This document shows positions 9,241 to 17,129 of a DNA stretch of 64,000 bases, one piece after another. How positions within the stretch are numbered: position 1 is the stretch's first letter; every line of letters starts with the position of its first letter. The position numbers and the translations under genes are program-made. Origin of the DNA: Acidobacteriota bacterium (GTDB lineage: Bacteria; Acidobacteriota; Terriglobia; Bryobacterales; Bryobacteraceae); contig JACTMJ010000006.1 of the NCBI GenBank assembly GCA_014584705.1, positions 124,001 to 188,000 on the forward strand, in the 5' to 3' direction. The notes under the pieces were generated by a model that saw only the letters and a list, made by a program, of their open reading frames with translations, was not told the DNA's origin and did not search any database.

Positions 9241-9246
9241 ATTATA
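9241..9246 (-). promoter_or_regulatory. -10 element giving a leaderless Gfo/Idh mRNA
   Basis: TATAAT on the minus strand ends 7 nt before the A of the ATG at 9231-9233. With the usual 6-8 nt between -10 and transcription start, the first transcribed base would be at or next to the start codon. No Shine-Dalgarno sequence could be transcribed. Confidence 0.6.
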
Positions 9247-9261
9247 TCTCCCCCCGCGCAC

Positions 9262-9267
9262 TATATC
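9262..9267 (+). promoter_or_regulatory. candidate -10 of the BON-domain gene
   Basis: TATATC on the plus strand, 17 nt before the ATG at 9285. It lies only 15 bp from the divergent TATAAT of the Gfo/Idh gene, so the two promoters would be closely back to back. A purine-rich AGAGAG lies between it and the start and may serve as ribosome-binding site. Confidence 0.4.
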
Positions 9268-9284
9268 TTCAGAGAGAACGTAAC

Positions 9285-10013
9285 ATGCGGGTTGGCGCCT
9301 TCCGATTGGCCGGAATCTTCTCCGTTATTCTGCTCTCGGCCGTTCTGGCGGCATCCGCTGCCGCCGCGCAAACGCCGCGGAGTTTGCCGAACGCCGGTAC
9401 GGAGCGCGCCGCCCCATCATCCGCGCCGAAGGCCGCCCGTCCGGGCGAGGCTTCCGGCAAGGCCGCGCCCGTGCTCAGCGACGAGGCGCTCGAAAGGGCG
9501 ATCCGCCAGCGATTCGCGAAATCGGCCATTGCGTCGAACGGATTCTCGGTGTCGGTAGCGGGCGGGGTCGCTACCCTGCGGGGAACTGCCCGTGTCGCTC
9601 AGCACAAGGGGGTGGCAACCCGGCTGGCGCGCTCCGCCGGCGCCCGGCGGGTGCGGAACGAGATCGAACTCAGCCCGGCCGCTCGCGAAACCATGCAGCG
9701 GCTTCGGCAGGGGAAAACCGGCGCGACGAAAGCGCCAAAAGCGGCTCGCGGCAACGCCCTACAGCCCAGCCGTGCGCAATCTTTGAGCAGCAGCGGGCGG
9801 ACAGACCCGGCCACGGGCGATTCTCCCCGTCAGAAACACGACTATGCGCGGAATCAGCGCGAAAAACGCGAGGAAGCTGCGACAAACCCGGCCGGCATCG
9901 CATCCAGTAAGAAGGCCGGAGAGGCACCGAAACGTTTTGCCGTCCAACCGCCTCTCCCGGACGAGGGTTCCCCGGGTGCGACGCGTCTCCGGGAACGGCT
10001 ACGGCGTTATTAG
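9285..10013 (+). CDS. secreted BON-domain protein
   Basis: 242 residues from the ATG at 9285. A clear signal peptide (MRVGAFRLAGIFSVILLSAV, cleavage near AAAAQ) is followed by a Ser/Ala/Pro-rich linker, one BON domain at about residues 65-125 (SDEALERAIRQRF ... VSVAGGVATLRGTA ... ARRVRNEIEL), and a long low-complexity basic and polar C-terminal half without recognisable fold. BON domains bind membranes or stabilise outer-membrane proteins, as in OsmY. The family usually has one to three BON copies; here there is one with an unusually long disordered tail. Confidence 0.8.
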   Translation: MRVGAFRLAGIFSVILLSAVLAASAAAAQTPRSLPNAGTERAAPSSAPKAARPGEASGKAAPVLSDEALERAIRQRFAKSAIASNGFSVSVAGGVATLRGTARVAQHKGVATRLARSAGARRVRNEIELSPAARETMQRLRQGKTGATKAPKAARGNALQPSRAQSLSSSGRTDPATGDSPRQKHDYARNQREKREEAATNPAGIASSKKAGEAPKRFAVQPPLPDEGSPGATRLRERLRRY

Positions 10014-10033
10014 TTGAGCTTGATTTTCGAAGT

Positions 10034-10049
10034 GTTAACAGGAGTTAAC
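10034..10049. repeat. paired GTTAAC palindromes upstream of rpoD
   Basis: Two copies of the palindrome GTTAAC (10034-10039 and 10044-10049) spaced 10 bp centre to centre, i.e. on the same face of the helix. They lie between the end of the BON gene and the rpoD leader. They could be an operator for a dimeric regulator; no factor can be named. Confidence 0.3.
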
Positions 10050-10161
10050 GAAATTGAAAGTCAACCTTCGGAGTCCGGGGTCGATACGCTCCTTGTGCCT
10101 TTGTAACCTTTGTGGCTTCAGCGCAATCCACTTAATGTGGGAGACCGCCCTGGAAAGAGAC

Positions 10162-10167
10162 TATGAT
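10162..10167 (+). promoter_or_regulatory. candidate -10 of rpoD
   Basis: TATGAT at 10162-10167 would start transcription near 10174 and give a leader of about 125 nt before the GTG of rpoD. No convincing -35 hexamer is seen at 16-18 bp. The leader between 10168 and 10282 shows no coding potential; a 79-codon open frame from 10054 crosses both the promoter and the leader and has no family likeness. Confidence 0.35.
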
Positions 10168-10299
10168 AACCTCGTAGATGGGTTTCCTTGCGGAAGGATC
10201 TCATCCGCCCTCCCGGGCCTGACTGCTTTTCCTATTTTCTTTCAACGCGATACACCCAAATCATACCCAGCGGATTTCCCCTGGGGGAGGTGACTTTTA

Positions 10300-11826
10300 G
10301 TGGACCAGTTCGAAGATCAGTATCTTAGCGAAACTCATACGCATCTGTCCCTCTCCTTCGACGAGGAGGAGAAATTTTTCGATGCCGAGGCTTCCGACGA
10401 CGGCGAGGAATCTTCCTCGGCGCCGGTGGAAGAATCGATCTACACGGACGACCCGGTCCGGGTGTATTTGCGGGAAATGGGTTCCGTTCCTCTGCTCACA
10501 CGCGATGGCGAAGTTACGCTCGCCCGCAAGATGGAGCGAGGCAAGTTACGGATGCAGCGGGCCATCAGCCGCTCGAACGTCGTTCAGGTGGCCGCGATTG
10601 GCATTGCCGAACAGGTGCGCGCCGGCTCGCTCGAGATCGAAAGCGTCGTGGATCTCGGCGAGGTGGAAGAGGGCACCACCGCGCTCACCAAGCGGATCAA
10701 AGAGATCCATGCCTTGTTCGACGAACTGATCAAGACTTACAAGCGGTTGGCGGTGCAATGGGAGAAGTACGAGTCCTCCACCACCCAGAATAAGAAGCTG
10801 AAGCGCAAGAAGCTGATCCAGGCAGTCCGGGAAAAGGTTCTGGCATCCCAGCAGATTCGCGGGATTCCGTGGCTGAACAACCATTGGATCGACTTCACCC
10901 GAGAGCTTGAGAATACGGTGGAAAGCCTGGCCGTTATGCACGCCGAGCTGCGCCGCATGGAAGCCGGGGGAGTGAAGGACCCCTCGCGCGTCCGGGAACT
11001 GAAGCGCGAGATCCGCAAGCTGGAATCGCAGGCCGGCACGTCCTATGAAGCGCTCACGCATACCATGGGCGTCATTCGCGTTGGCTCCGTGGAAGCCGAG
11101 CGCGCCAAGAAGGACCTGGTGGAGGCCAACCTCCGCCTGGTGGTTTCCGTAGCGAAAAAATACGTCAACCGCGGCCTGCACCTGCTGGATTTGATCCAGG
11201 AGGGGAACATCGGCCTGATGCGCGCGGCCGATAAATTCGAATACCGTCGCGGCTACAAATTTTCCACGTACGCCACCTGGTGGATCCGGCAGGCGATCAC
11301 CCGGGCGATCGCGGACCAGAGCCGTACCATCCGTATTCCCGTTCACATGAACGAGAGCATGAACAAGTTCCTGCGGGCCACGCGCGAGTTGGAAAAGGAA
11401 CTCGGCCGGGTGCCAACGAATGAAGAAATCAGCCGCCGGATGGATATCTCCGTCGAGAAAGTCCAGAAGCTGAAGACGATTTCGCGAGACCCCGTATCCC
11501 TCGAAACTCCGGTGGGGCGCGATGGCGAGTCCGCGCTCGGCGATCTGATCGAAGACCGCTGGGTCGGTTCTCCCGTCGACGCCGTCATTGATTCCAACGT
11601 CCGCGACGAGACGGCGAACATCCTGAAGACGCTCTCTCCCAAGGAAGAGAAGGTCATCCGGCTCCGCTTCGGAATCGGCTGCGACCGGGAACACACGCTG
11701 GAAGAGATCGGGCAGGAGTTCGACGTCACCCGCGAGCGCATCCGCCAGATAGAGGCCAAGGCGCTACGTCAGTTGCGCTCGCCTGAGAGGGCACGGCATC
11801 TGCGGGCACTGCTCGCCGCGCGTTAA
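10300..11826 (+). CDS. rpoD: RNA polymerase primary sigma factor (sigma-70)
   Basis: 508 residues starting at GTG (10300), set by a strong ribosome-binding site GGGGGAGGTGA at 10282-10292. After an acidic N-terminus, region 1.2 begins at [12 protein letters not shown] (about residue 50). A non-conserved insert follows (about residues 130-265), then region 2 with [40 protein letters not shown] (core binding and -10 recognition), region 3, and region 4 with the -35 helix-turn-helix [20 protein letters not shown] near residues 467-486. The [20 protein letters not shown] block marks a primary rather than alternative sigma factor. It forms its own unit, closed by the terminator at 11865. Confidence 0.97.
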   Translation: MDQFEDQYLSETHTHLSLSFDEEEKFFDAEASDDGEESSSAPVEESIYTDDPVRVYLREMGSVPLLTRDGEVTLARKMERGKLRMQRAISRSNVVQVAAIGIAEQVRAGSLEIESVVDLGEVEEGTTALTKRIKEIHALFDELIKTYKRLAVQWEKYESSTTQNKKLKRKKLIQAVREKVLASQQIRGIPWLNNHWIDFTRELENTVESLAVMHAELRRMEAGGVKDPSRVRELKREIRKLESQAGTSYEALTHTMGVIRVGSVEAERAKKDLVEANLRLVVSVAKKYVNRGLHLLDLIQEGNIGLMRAADKFEYRRGYKFSTYATWWIRQAITRAIADQSRTIRIPVHMNESMNKFLRATRELEKELGRVPTNEEISRRMDISVEKVQKLKTISRDPVSLETPVGRDGESALGDLIEDRWVGSPVDAVIDSNVRDETANILKTLSPKEEKVIRLRFGIGCDREHTLEEIGQEFDVTRERIRQIEAKALRQLRSPERARHLRALLAAR

Positions 11827-11864
11827 TTGATCGATTTTCGTTAGCCAGAAGTCAACCGTTTACG

Positions 11865-11892
11865 CCCCGCCACCCGGCGGGGCTTTCTTTTT
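11865..11892 (+). terminator. intrinsic terminator of rpoD
   Basis: Stem CCCCGCC (11865-11871) / GGCGGGG (11876-11882) with loop ACCC, followed directly by CTTTCTTTTT. This is a textbook rho-independent terminator. It sits 39 nt after the rpoD stop in the gap to the convergent gene at 11934. Confidence 0.9.
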
Positions 11893-11933
11893 GGCGGGCG
11901 GCCGCGCCCTCTCGCGAAACGGAGGGGAGAGGG

Positions 11934-12725
11934 TTATAGCTGAAACACGAAGAGCCGACTTGGGCCGTCTTCCGGCAGCAGATACAGCTTCCTGTCCGCC
12001 ACGTCCATTCCCTCGTTGGTATACCGCACGCCCCGGTCGGTCTTGCCGCAGTGGATCCGCCGCCGCAATGCGAGCGTCGCCGGATCCAGCCAATCGATTG
12101 CGCCCTCGTCCCGCGACACATTTCCGGAAGCAATCAACTGGCCGTCACGGAACTTGAGATCCTGATAGGCCACCGCGTGCGGATTCTCCCGCTTCTCGAT
12201 AAGCTTGCCCGCCCGATCCCAGGAAAAGAACTGCCGCGAATCCCAGTTGCCCCCGATCAGACGGTCCTCCAGCACGGCCACACAGCCGATATGGTCATCC
12301 ACCTCAAACCGGCCGCGGATGGCAAGGGTGCGCATATCCACCTGCAACATCGTGGAAGCGCTATTCTTGCGATACTCCGCAACCGGCACCCACAACGAGT
12401 CCCCGTCGCGGTCGATGCCCCCGACATGGAAGCGCTTGCCGTCATGAACGGGCATCGTGGTCAGGTGCTTTCCCGTGGCCAGCTCGAACTTGTGAAGAAA
12501 CCCCTCCCCATCCCCTACCGAACTCACCCAGAGCATGCCGCGGTGGACGACGATGCCCTGCACATGGTGGGTGCGGTTTTCCAATTCCGTAATACCGAAC
12601 CGCCGCAGCGAAGAAAGCGCACGCGGCGTCTGAGCCATCGCCCTTGTGATTGCCAGGAGCGGCGCGCCCAGCAGCGCTCTCCGGGTGAGTTTGCTTTGCA
12701 AGGAAATCAGAATCGTTTGGGACAT
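11934..12725 (-). CDS. exported beta-propeller-like protein (DUF6454-like)
   Basis: 263 residues from the ATG at 12723-12725; the frame is open further upstream but the SKLTRRALLGAPLLAITRAM export signal (Tat-like RR with hydrophobic core, cleavage near AMAQ) fixes this start. The mature part consists of repeated beta-strand units with WVSSVGDGEGFLHKF, LWVPVAEYR and IGGNWDSRQFFSWD, resembling YncE/SMP-30-like propellers and, as far as I can judge, the DUF6454 family. No catalytic residues are obvious; it may bind a ligand or act as a lactonase-like enzyme. The patatin gene lies 37 nt upstream on the same strand. Confidence 0.7.
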   Translation of the reverse strand: MSQTILISLQSKLTRRALLGAPLLAITRAMAQTPRALSSLRRFGITELENRTHHVQGIVVHRGMLWVSSVGDGEGFLHKFELATGKHLTTMPVHDGKRFHVGGIDRDGDSLWVPVAEYRKNSASTMLQVDMRTLAIRGRFEVDDHIGCVAVLEDRLIGGNWDSRQFFSWDRAGKLIEKRENPHAVAYQDLKFRDGQLIASGNVSRDEGAIDWLDPATLALRRRIHCGKTDRGVRYTNEGMDVADRKLYLLPEDGPSRLFVFQL

Positions 12726-12762
12726 CCGTGTTTCAGCTTCCCCTAACAAGTATGATCGAACT

Positions 12763-13533
12763 TCACCGCGCCGACCCGCCACGGAAAAACTCCGCATTGC
12801 CTTCGATCGCGGCCGTGGCATCCAGAAAGCCGCGCTCCACCCATCGCTCGGCATTCTCCCGCTTCCACCGCAGGAAGTCCGTCGTCCCTCCGAGAGGCTC
12901 GCTCGGCGCAATCGTCAGCACCCGAATATCCTCGCCCGCCCCAGACGCCGGACGGGAAACGGCCCGCAACACCCGGCTCATCCATCGCCCGCCGGGAACG
13001 GGAGGCACGGGAAGGCAGTTGATGGCGATGGCGCGGTCGCAGCCGAACTCGCGCACCGGCCAGAGCGGCAACGCCCCCAGCAACCCTCCGTCCGTGTATA
13101 CCACGCCATCCAGCCGGTAATGCGGAAAGAGCACCGGCACCGCGCAACTCGACGCGAGATGCCGCCAAGTGACGTTCGGTGCCTGCACCAGCGCCGGACG
13201 CAGCGGCCAAACCCGCGTCAGCACCGTCCCGTACCGCACCCTGGGAGTGAAGCGCCCGTGCATCTCGCGAATCCATTCCTCCAGGTACGGCACGCTCATC
13301 ATACCGTCGAGCCGATGCGCGGGCCAGCGGAATTTCAGCCTTCCGGCGGCTTCCGCGCCCAGCCACCGTTCGATGAGCAGGTCTGGGGCGATCCCTCCCG
13401 CGATGGCCCATCCGTTCAGCGAGCCGACGCTTGCACCCACCACGGCATCCGGTGCAAAACGAGGCGCCAGTGCCTTCCACGCCCCTGCCTGATAGGCCCC
13501 GAACATCGCGCCCGCGGAAAGCACCAAGGCCAT
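12763..13533 (-). CDS. patatin-like phospholipase
   Basis: 256 residues from the ATG at 13531-13533 (MALVLSAGAMFGAYQAG). The Ser-Asp dyad of patatins is present: nucleophile in GASVGSLNG (GxSxG) near residue 37 and aspartate in the DGG motif of VYTDGGLLGALPL. The oxyanion-hole segment reads SAGAMFGAYQ, a variant of the usual GGGxRG. It probably hydrolyses membrane phospholipid or another acyl ester. There is no signal peptide. A longer upstream open frame would extend it over the divergent gamma-glutamyltransferase promoter and is unlikely. A CATTAT -10-like element lies 5 nt before the ATG. Confidence 0.85.
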   Translation of the reverse strand: MALVLSAGAMFGAYQAGAWKALAPRFAPDAVVGASVGSLNGWAIAGGIAPDLLIERWLGAEAAGRLKFRWPAHRLDGMMSVPYLEEWIREMHGRFTPRVRYGTVLTRVWPLRPALVQAPNVTWRHLASSCAVPVLFPHYRLDGVVYTDGGLLGALPLWPVREFGCDRAIAINCLPVPPVPGGRWMSRVLRAVSRPASGAGEDIRVLTIAPSEPLGGTTDFLRWKRENAERWVERGFLDATAAIEGNAEFFRGGSAR

Positions 13534-13696
13534 GCGGGATAATGGAGGGGGTCCATGATCGGTTGTGTTCTCCCGCGCTCCGTTCCCGGCCACCCGCAAG
13601 CCCCTGTTTCCCTTCACTGGCAGTGTAACGCGGCGCGCCGCTCCCGTTATATCGTGGAGGATCGGGGAATGCGCGCGCAGGGACCGGCCAGAGATC

Positions 13697-15427
13697 ATGA
13701 TCAACTTCATCCGGAATAGCTGGAAGCGGAGAGCGGCATGGTGCCTGGCCGCGGCCATGGCATGCGGAACGACGATGGGGAAATCGCAGTCAACGCCAGT
13801 TCAAAGGCCGCCCATGCAGGCAAGGTCCATGGTGATCACCACGAATGGGGTGGTGGGCGCAAGCCAGACGCTCGCCGCCGCGGCCGGAGCCCGGATTCTC
13901 GAAGCCGGGGGCAACGCCGTGGACGCCGCCATCGCCGCCAACGCCGTGATGGGTGTGGTGGAACCAGAGAGCAATGGCATCGGCGGAGATCTCTTCGCCC
14001 TGATCTACATTGCCCGCGAAGATAAGCTATACGCGCTGAACGCGAGCGGCTGGAGCCCCAAGTCCATGACCCGCGAAGCGCTCCTCGCCCGCGGTCACGC
14101 CGCGATGCCCGAAACCGGCATCGATTCTGTTACCGTGCCCGGCGCGGTCGCGGGCTGGCACGCCATGCGGGAGCGGTTCGGCACGCTTCCCTTCTCCCGC
14201 ATTCTCGCGCCCGCCATTCGGTATGCCGCCGATGGCTTCCCCGTTACCGAACTGATCGCCGCCGATTGGAGCAACGGGGTCGAGAAACTTTCCCGCCAGG
14301 CGCGCGCCAGGCAACTCTACCTGCCGCATGGAAAAGCGCCAGTCGTGGGCGAGCTCTTCCGCAACCCTGACCTCGCCAAGAGTTACCGGCTCATCGCGGA
14401 GCACGGGCGGGACGGCTTCTATAAGGGGCCGGTTGCCGACGGGATTCTGCGCCTGATGCAGGAAGAGAACGGCCTCATGACGGCAGCCGACCTTGCCGAA
14501 TTCGAGCCCGAGTGGGTCGAACCGATTTCCACCAACTACCACGGATGGACCGTCTACGAACTGCCGCCCAACACGCAGGGTATCGCCGCGCTGATGATGC
14601 TGAACATCCTCGAGGGCTTCCCCATCGCGAAGCTCGGGCACAACTCCGCCGAGACGTTGCACCTCTTCATTGAGGCCAAGAAACTCGCCTACGCGGATAT
14701 GCTCGAACAGGTGGGCGACCCGCGCCTCAACCGGATCCCCGCCGCCACCATGCTCTCCCGGAAGTACGCCAAGGCGCGGGCCGCGGAGATCGACACCAAA
14801 CAGGCCCGATGCGCCGTGGTTCCGGCGGACCTCAAGCACATCGCGCAACTCCCCGGCTCCGACACCATTTACCTTGCGGCGGCCGATAAAGACGGCAACA
14901 TGGTCTCGCTCATCCAGAGCATCTATCTGAGCTTCGGTAGCGGATTGGTGGCCCCGGGCGCGGGCTTCGTGATGCAGAATCGCGCCGGTCTCTTCACCAT
15001 GGCGGAGGGGAAGCCCAACACGGTGGCGGGGCACAAGCGTCCGCTGCACACCATCATTCCCGCCTTCATGCGCAAGGGAGATACCAGGATCGCGTTCGGA
15101 ATCATGGGCGGGTGGAACCAGGCGCAGGCTCACGCGCAGTTCGTCTCAAACGTGGTGGATCACGGCTTCAACATGCAGTGGGCGTTGGAGGCACCCCGGT
15201 TTACGAAAACCACGTTCGAGGGGTGCGATGTGGAATTGGAATCCCGCATCTCCGATCGCGTCATCGAAGGGCTCCGGGAACGGGGGCACCAGGTGAAAGT
15301 GGGAAATCCGTTCGATTCGAAGGTAGGCAACGGGCAGGCAATCCTGCGGAACGCAGAGGGAGTTCTCTTCGCCGGGTCCGACCCCCGTAAGGATGGCAGC
15401 GCGGTTCCCGCGAACCCGGCACCGTAA
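13697..15427 (+). CDS. ggt: gamma-glutamyltransferase (Ntn-hydrolase)
   Basis: 576 residues from the ATG at 13697, chosen because it places a signal peptide (RRAAWCLAAAMACG) at the N-terminus. The heavy chain shows AAAAGARILEAGGNAVDAAI and NGIGGDLFAL. The autocatalytic cleavage threonine is most likely Thr390 in GSDTIYLAAADKDGN, the form found in the YwrD-like branch rather than the TTHYS of E. coli GGT. The light chain contains FGSGLVAPGAGF and HTIIPAFM. It transfers or hydrolyses gamma-glutamyl groups of glutathione or poly-glutamate in the periplasm. Its stop codon sits inside a long inverted repeat shared with the convergent gene. Confidence 0.92.
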   Translation: MINFIRNSWKRRAAWCLAAAMACGTTMGKSQSTPVQRPPMQARSMVITTNGVVGASQTLAAAAGARILEAGGNAVDAAIAANAVMGVVEPESNGIGGDLFALIYIAREDKLYALNASGWSPKSMTREALLARGHAAMPETGIDSVTVPGAVAGWHAMRERFGTLPFSRILAPAIRYAADGFPVTELIAADWSNGVEKLSRQARARQLYLPHGKAPVVGELFRNPDLAKSYRLIAEHGRDGFYKGPVADGILRLMQEENGLMTAADLAEFEPEWVEPISTNYHGWTVYELPPNTQGIAALMMLNILEGFPIAKLGHNSAETLHLFIEAKKLAYADMLEQVGDPRLNRIPAATMLSRKYAKARAAEIDTKQARCAVVPADLKHIAQLPGSDTIYLAAADKDGNMVSLIQSIYLSFGSGLVAPGAGFVMQNRAGLFTMAEGKPNTVAGHKRPLHTIIPAFMRKGDTRIAFGIMGGWNQAQAHAQFVSNVVDHGFNMQWALEAPRFTKTTFEGCDVELESRISDRVIEGLRERGHQVKVGNPFDSKVGNGQAILRNAEGVLFAGSDPRKDGSAVPANPAP

Positions 15428-15455
15428 TAAGCCGGGCCGGATTCGCGGGAACCGC
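15401..15455. terminator. long inverted repeat, probable bidirectional terminator
   Basis: Outer arms GCGGTTCCCGCGAA (15401-15414) and TTCGCGGGAACCGC (15442-15455) are perfectly complementary over 14 bp. Inside them CCCGGC (15415-15420) pairs with GCCGGG (15431-15436), leaving a 10-nt loop that contains the ggt stop codon. It lies exactly between two convergent genes, overlapping the last codons of ggt and ending 11 nt from the next gene. There is no long T run, so termination would rely on the stem strength or on Rho. Confidence 0.65.
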
Positions 15456-15465
15456 TTCACTTCTG

Positions 15466-16629
15466 TTAGGCGGGCAATTCGGGCACATCCACCCAGGCCC
15501 GCTTTTCCCAGCTCTCCAGGCCCTTTTCGGCAAGTTGCACGCCCTTGGCGCCTTCCCGCAGATCCCAGCGGAACGGCGTATCCTTCACTACGTGCTTGAG
15601 GAACAGCTCCCATTGCGCCTTGAACGCGTTGTCGTAGTTCGCTTCCTGGTCAGGAAGTTTCTGCCAGCCGCCCATGAAATCGATCGGGGAATCAATATCC
15701 GGATTCCAGACCGGCCGCGGCGTGGCGCCGTAGTGCTGAATGTAGCAGCCGCGCAGCCCGGCCACGGCCGAACCTCGCGTGCCATCCACCTGCACCGTTA
15801 CGAGATCGTCGCGGCGCACGCGCACCGACCAGGACGAATTGAAGTGCGCCACAATGCCGCCTTCGAGTTCGAACGTGGAGTATGCGGAATCGTCCGCCGT
15901 ACACTTGTACGGCTTGCCCGCTTCGTCGATCCGTTCCGGAATGTGCGTCGCGCCCAGGCACGATACCGCCTTCACGTTGCCGAAGAGATTATCCAGCACG
16001 TAGCGCCAGTGGCAGAGCATATCGAGGATGATGCCGCCGCCGTCTTCCTTGCGGTAGTTCCAGGAGGGCCGTTGTGGAGTGACGAGATCACCTTCAAACA
16101 CCCAGTATCCAAATTCGCCGCGAACGGAAAGAATCCGGCCAAAGAACCCGGAATCGATCAGCGTCTTCAGTTTCACGAGGCCCGGCAGCCAGAGCTTATC
16201 CTGCACCACGCCGTGCTTGATCCCGGCCTTGCGCGCAAGTTCATACAGTTCGAAGGCCGTTTCCGTGCTGCCGGAGGTCGGCTTCTCGCAGTAAATGTGT
16301 TTGCCGGCCTTGATGGCGGCTTTCACGGCATCCGCCCGGCGGTCCGTCGTCTGGGCGTCAAAATAAACCGAATACTTCGGGTCCGCCAGCGCGGCGTCCA
16401 GGTCCGTGGAGAACGGAATCCCGCCCGTGCGCTCCGACAGTTCCTTGAGTTTCACGGTGTTCCGCCCGATCAGCAGCGGATCCGGCATGATGCGCTCCGT
16501 GGGGCTCACGTACACGCCGCCCTGCCGGATGATGGCGTAGATCGAGCGCATCAGGTGCTGGTTCGTTCCCATGCGCCCCGTGACGCCGTTCATGATAATG
16601 CCGACGCGATGAATGGTTGCTTCGCTCAT
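15466..16629 (-). CDS. Gfo/Idh/MocA-family oxidoreductase (cytoplasmic)
   Basis: 387 residues without a signal peptide, unlike the homologue at 8022. The N-terminal NAD(P)-binding segment reads GIIMNGVTGRMG, and the conserved catalytic motif is YCEKPTSG (EKP lysine). The C-terminal half is the alpha/beta substrate domain with DMLCHWRYVLDN. Last gene of a four-gene unit after a GH88 hydrolase and a cupin protein, so its substrate is probably a uronic-acid-derived sugar released by GH88. This functional link is inference from gene order. Confidence 0.87.
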   Translation of the reverse strand: MSEATIHRVGIIMNGVTGRMGTNQHLMRSIYAIIRQGGVYVSPTERIMPDPLLIGRNTVKLKELSERTGGIPFSTDLDAALADPKYSVYFDAQTTDRRADAVKAAIKAGKHIYCEKPTSGSTETAFELYELARKAGIKHGVVQDKLWLPGLVKLKTLIDSGFFGRILSVRGEFGYWVFEGDLVTPQRPSWNYRKEDGGGIILDMLCHWRYVLDNLFGNVKAVSCLGATHIPERIDEAGKPYKCTADDSAYSTFELEGGIVAHFNSSWSVRVRRDDLVTVQVDGTRGSAVAGLRGCYIQHYGATPRPVWNPDIDSPIDFMGGWQKLPDQEANYDNAFKAQWELFLKHVVKDTPFRWDLREGAKGVQLAEKGLESWEKRAWVDVPELPA

Positions 16630-16669
16630 AGTGCTTTCTCTCCGGAATTCAAACTGGATACCGCCTTCG

Positions 16670-17119
16670 CTACGCCTTGGGCTTCTCTGTACACTGCGGC
16701 CGCGCCCCCTCGGGCAGAGCCGGAACGTCCACGCCGGCCTTCGGCAGCGTGCCGTCCAACTCCTGGCGCCAGTGCGCCACGTCGCCCGCCGGACCGTAGC
16801 AGTAAATCATCGTGAGCGGCGTCTCCCCGATATTGGTGAGCTGGTGGAACACCGTGGGCGGAATAAACACGGCCTGCCCGCTGCTGAGCGTCCGGCGCTC
16901 CTCGCCCAGGCACATTTCGCCCGTGCCTTCGACGACAAAGTAGACTTCTTCCTGCTCCTGGTTGTGCCACGGCACCTGGCCGCCGTTCGGCTCCAATACG
17001 ACAAAACCCATGGAGAAGTTCTTCGCCTGAATCGGGGATGCACCCCCAACCAGGTTGCGCGTGAGGCGCCGGGCCGGATAGGTACGGCCCGCCATTTGTT
17101 CGATATCCGCAATCGTCAT
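16670..17119 (-). CDS. cupin-domain protein
   Basis: 149 residues with a single double-stranded beta-helix cupin domain: motif 1 GGQVPWHNQEQEEVYFVVEG (His-x-Gln-x3-Glu form, so the second metal histidine is replaced by Gln) and motif 2 FIPPTVFHQLTN. Such small cupins act as sugar isomerases, lyases or binding proteins. It lies 10 nt after the GH88 gene and 40 nt before the Gfo/Idh gene, indicating one operon for carbohydrate breakdown. The C-terminal 30 residues are Pro/Lys-rich and probably unstructured. Confidence 0.85.
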   Translation of the reverse strand: MTIADIEQMAGRTYPARRLTRNLVGGASPIQAKNFSMGFVVLEPNGGQVPWHNQEQEEVYFVVEGTGEMCLGEERRTLSSGQAVFIPPTVFHQLTNIGETPLTMIYCYGPAGDVAHWRQELDGTLPKAGVDVPALPEGARPQCTEKPKA

Positions 17120-17129
17120 CCCGGTTCTC

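Noticed and set aside
10054..10293. 79-codon frame between the BON gene and rpoD
   Set aside because: Covers the predicted rpoD promoter and leader, has no ribosome-binding site of its own and no recognisable pattern.
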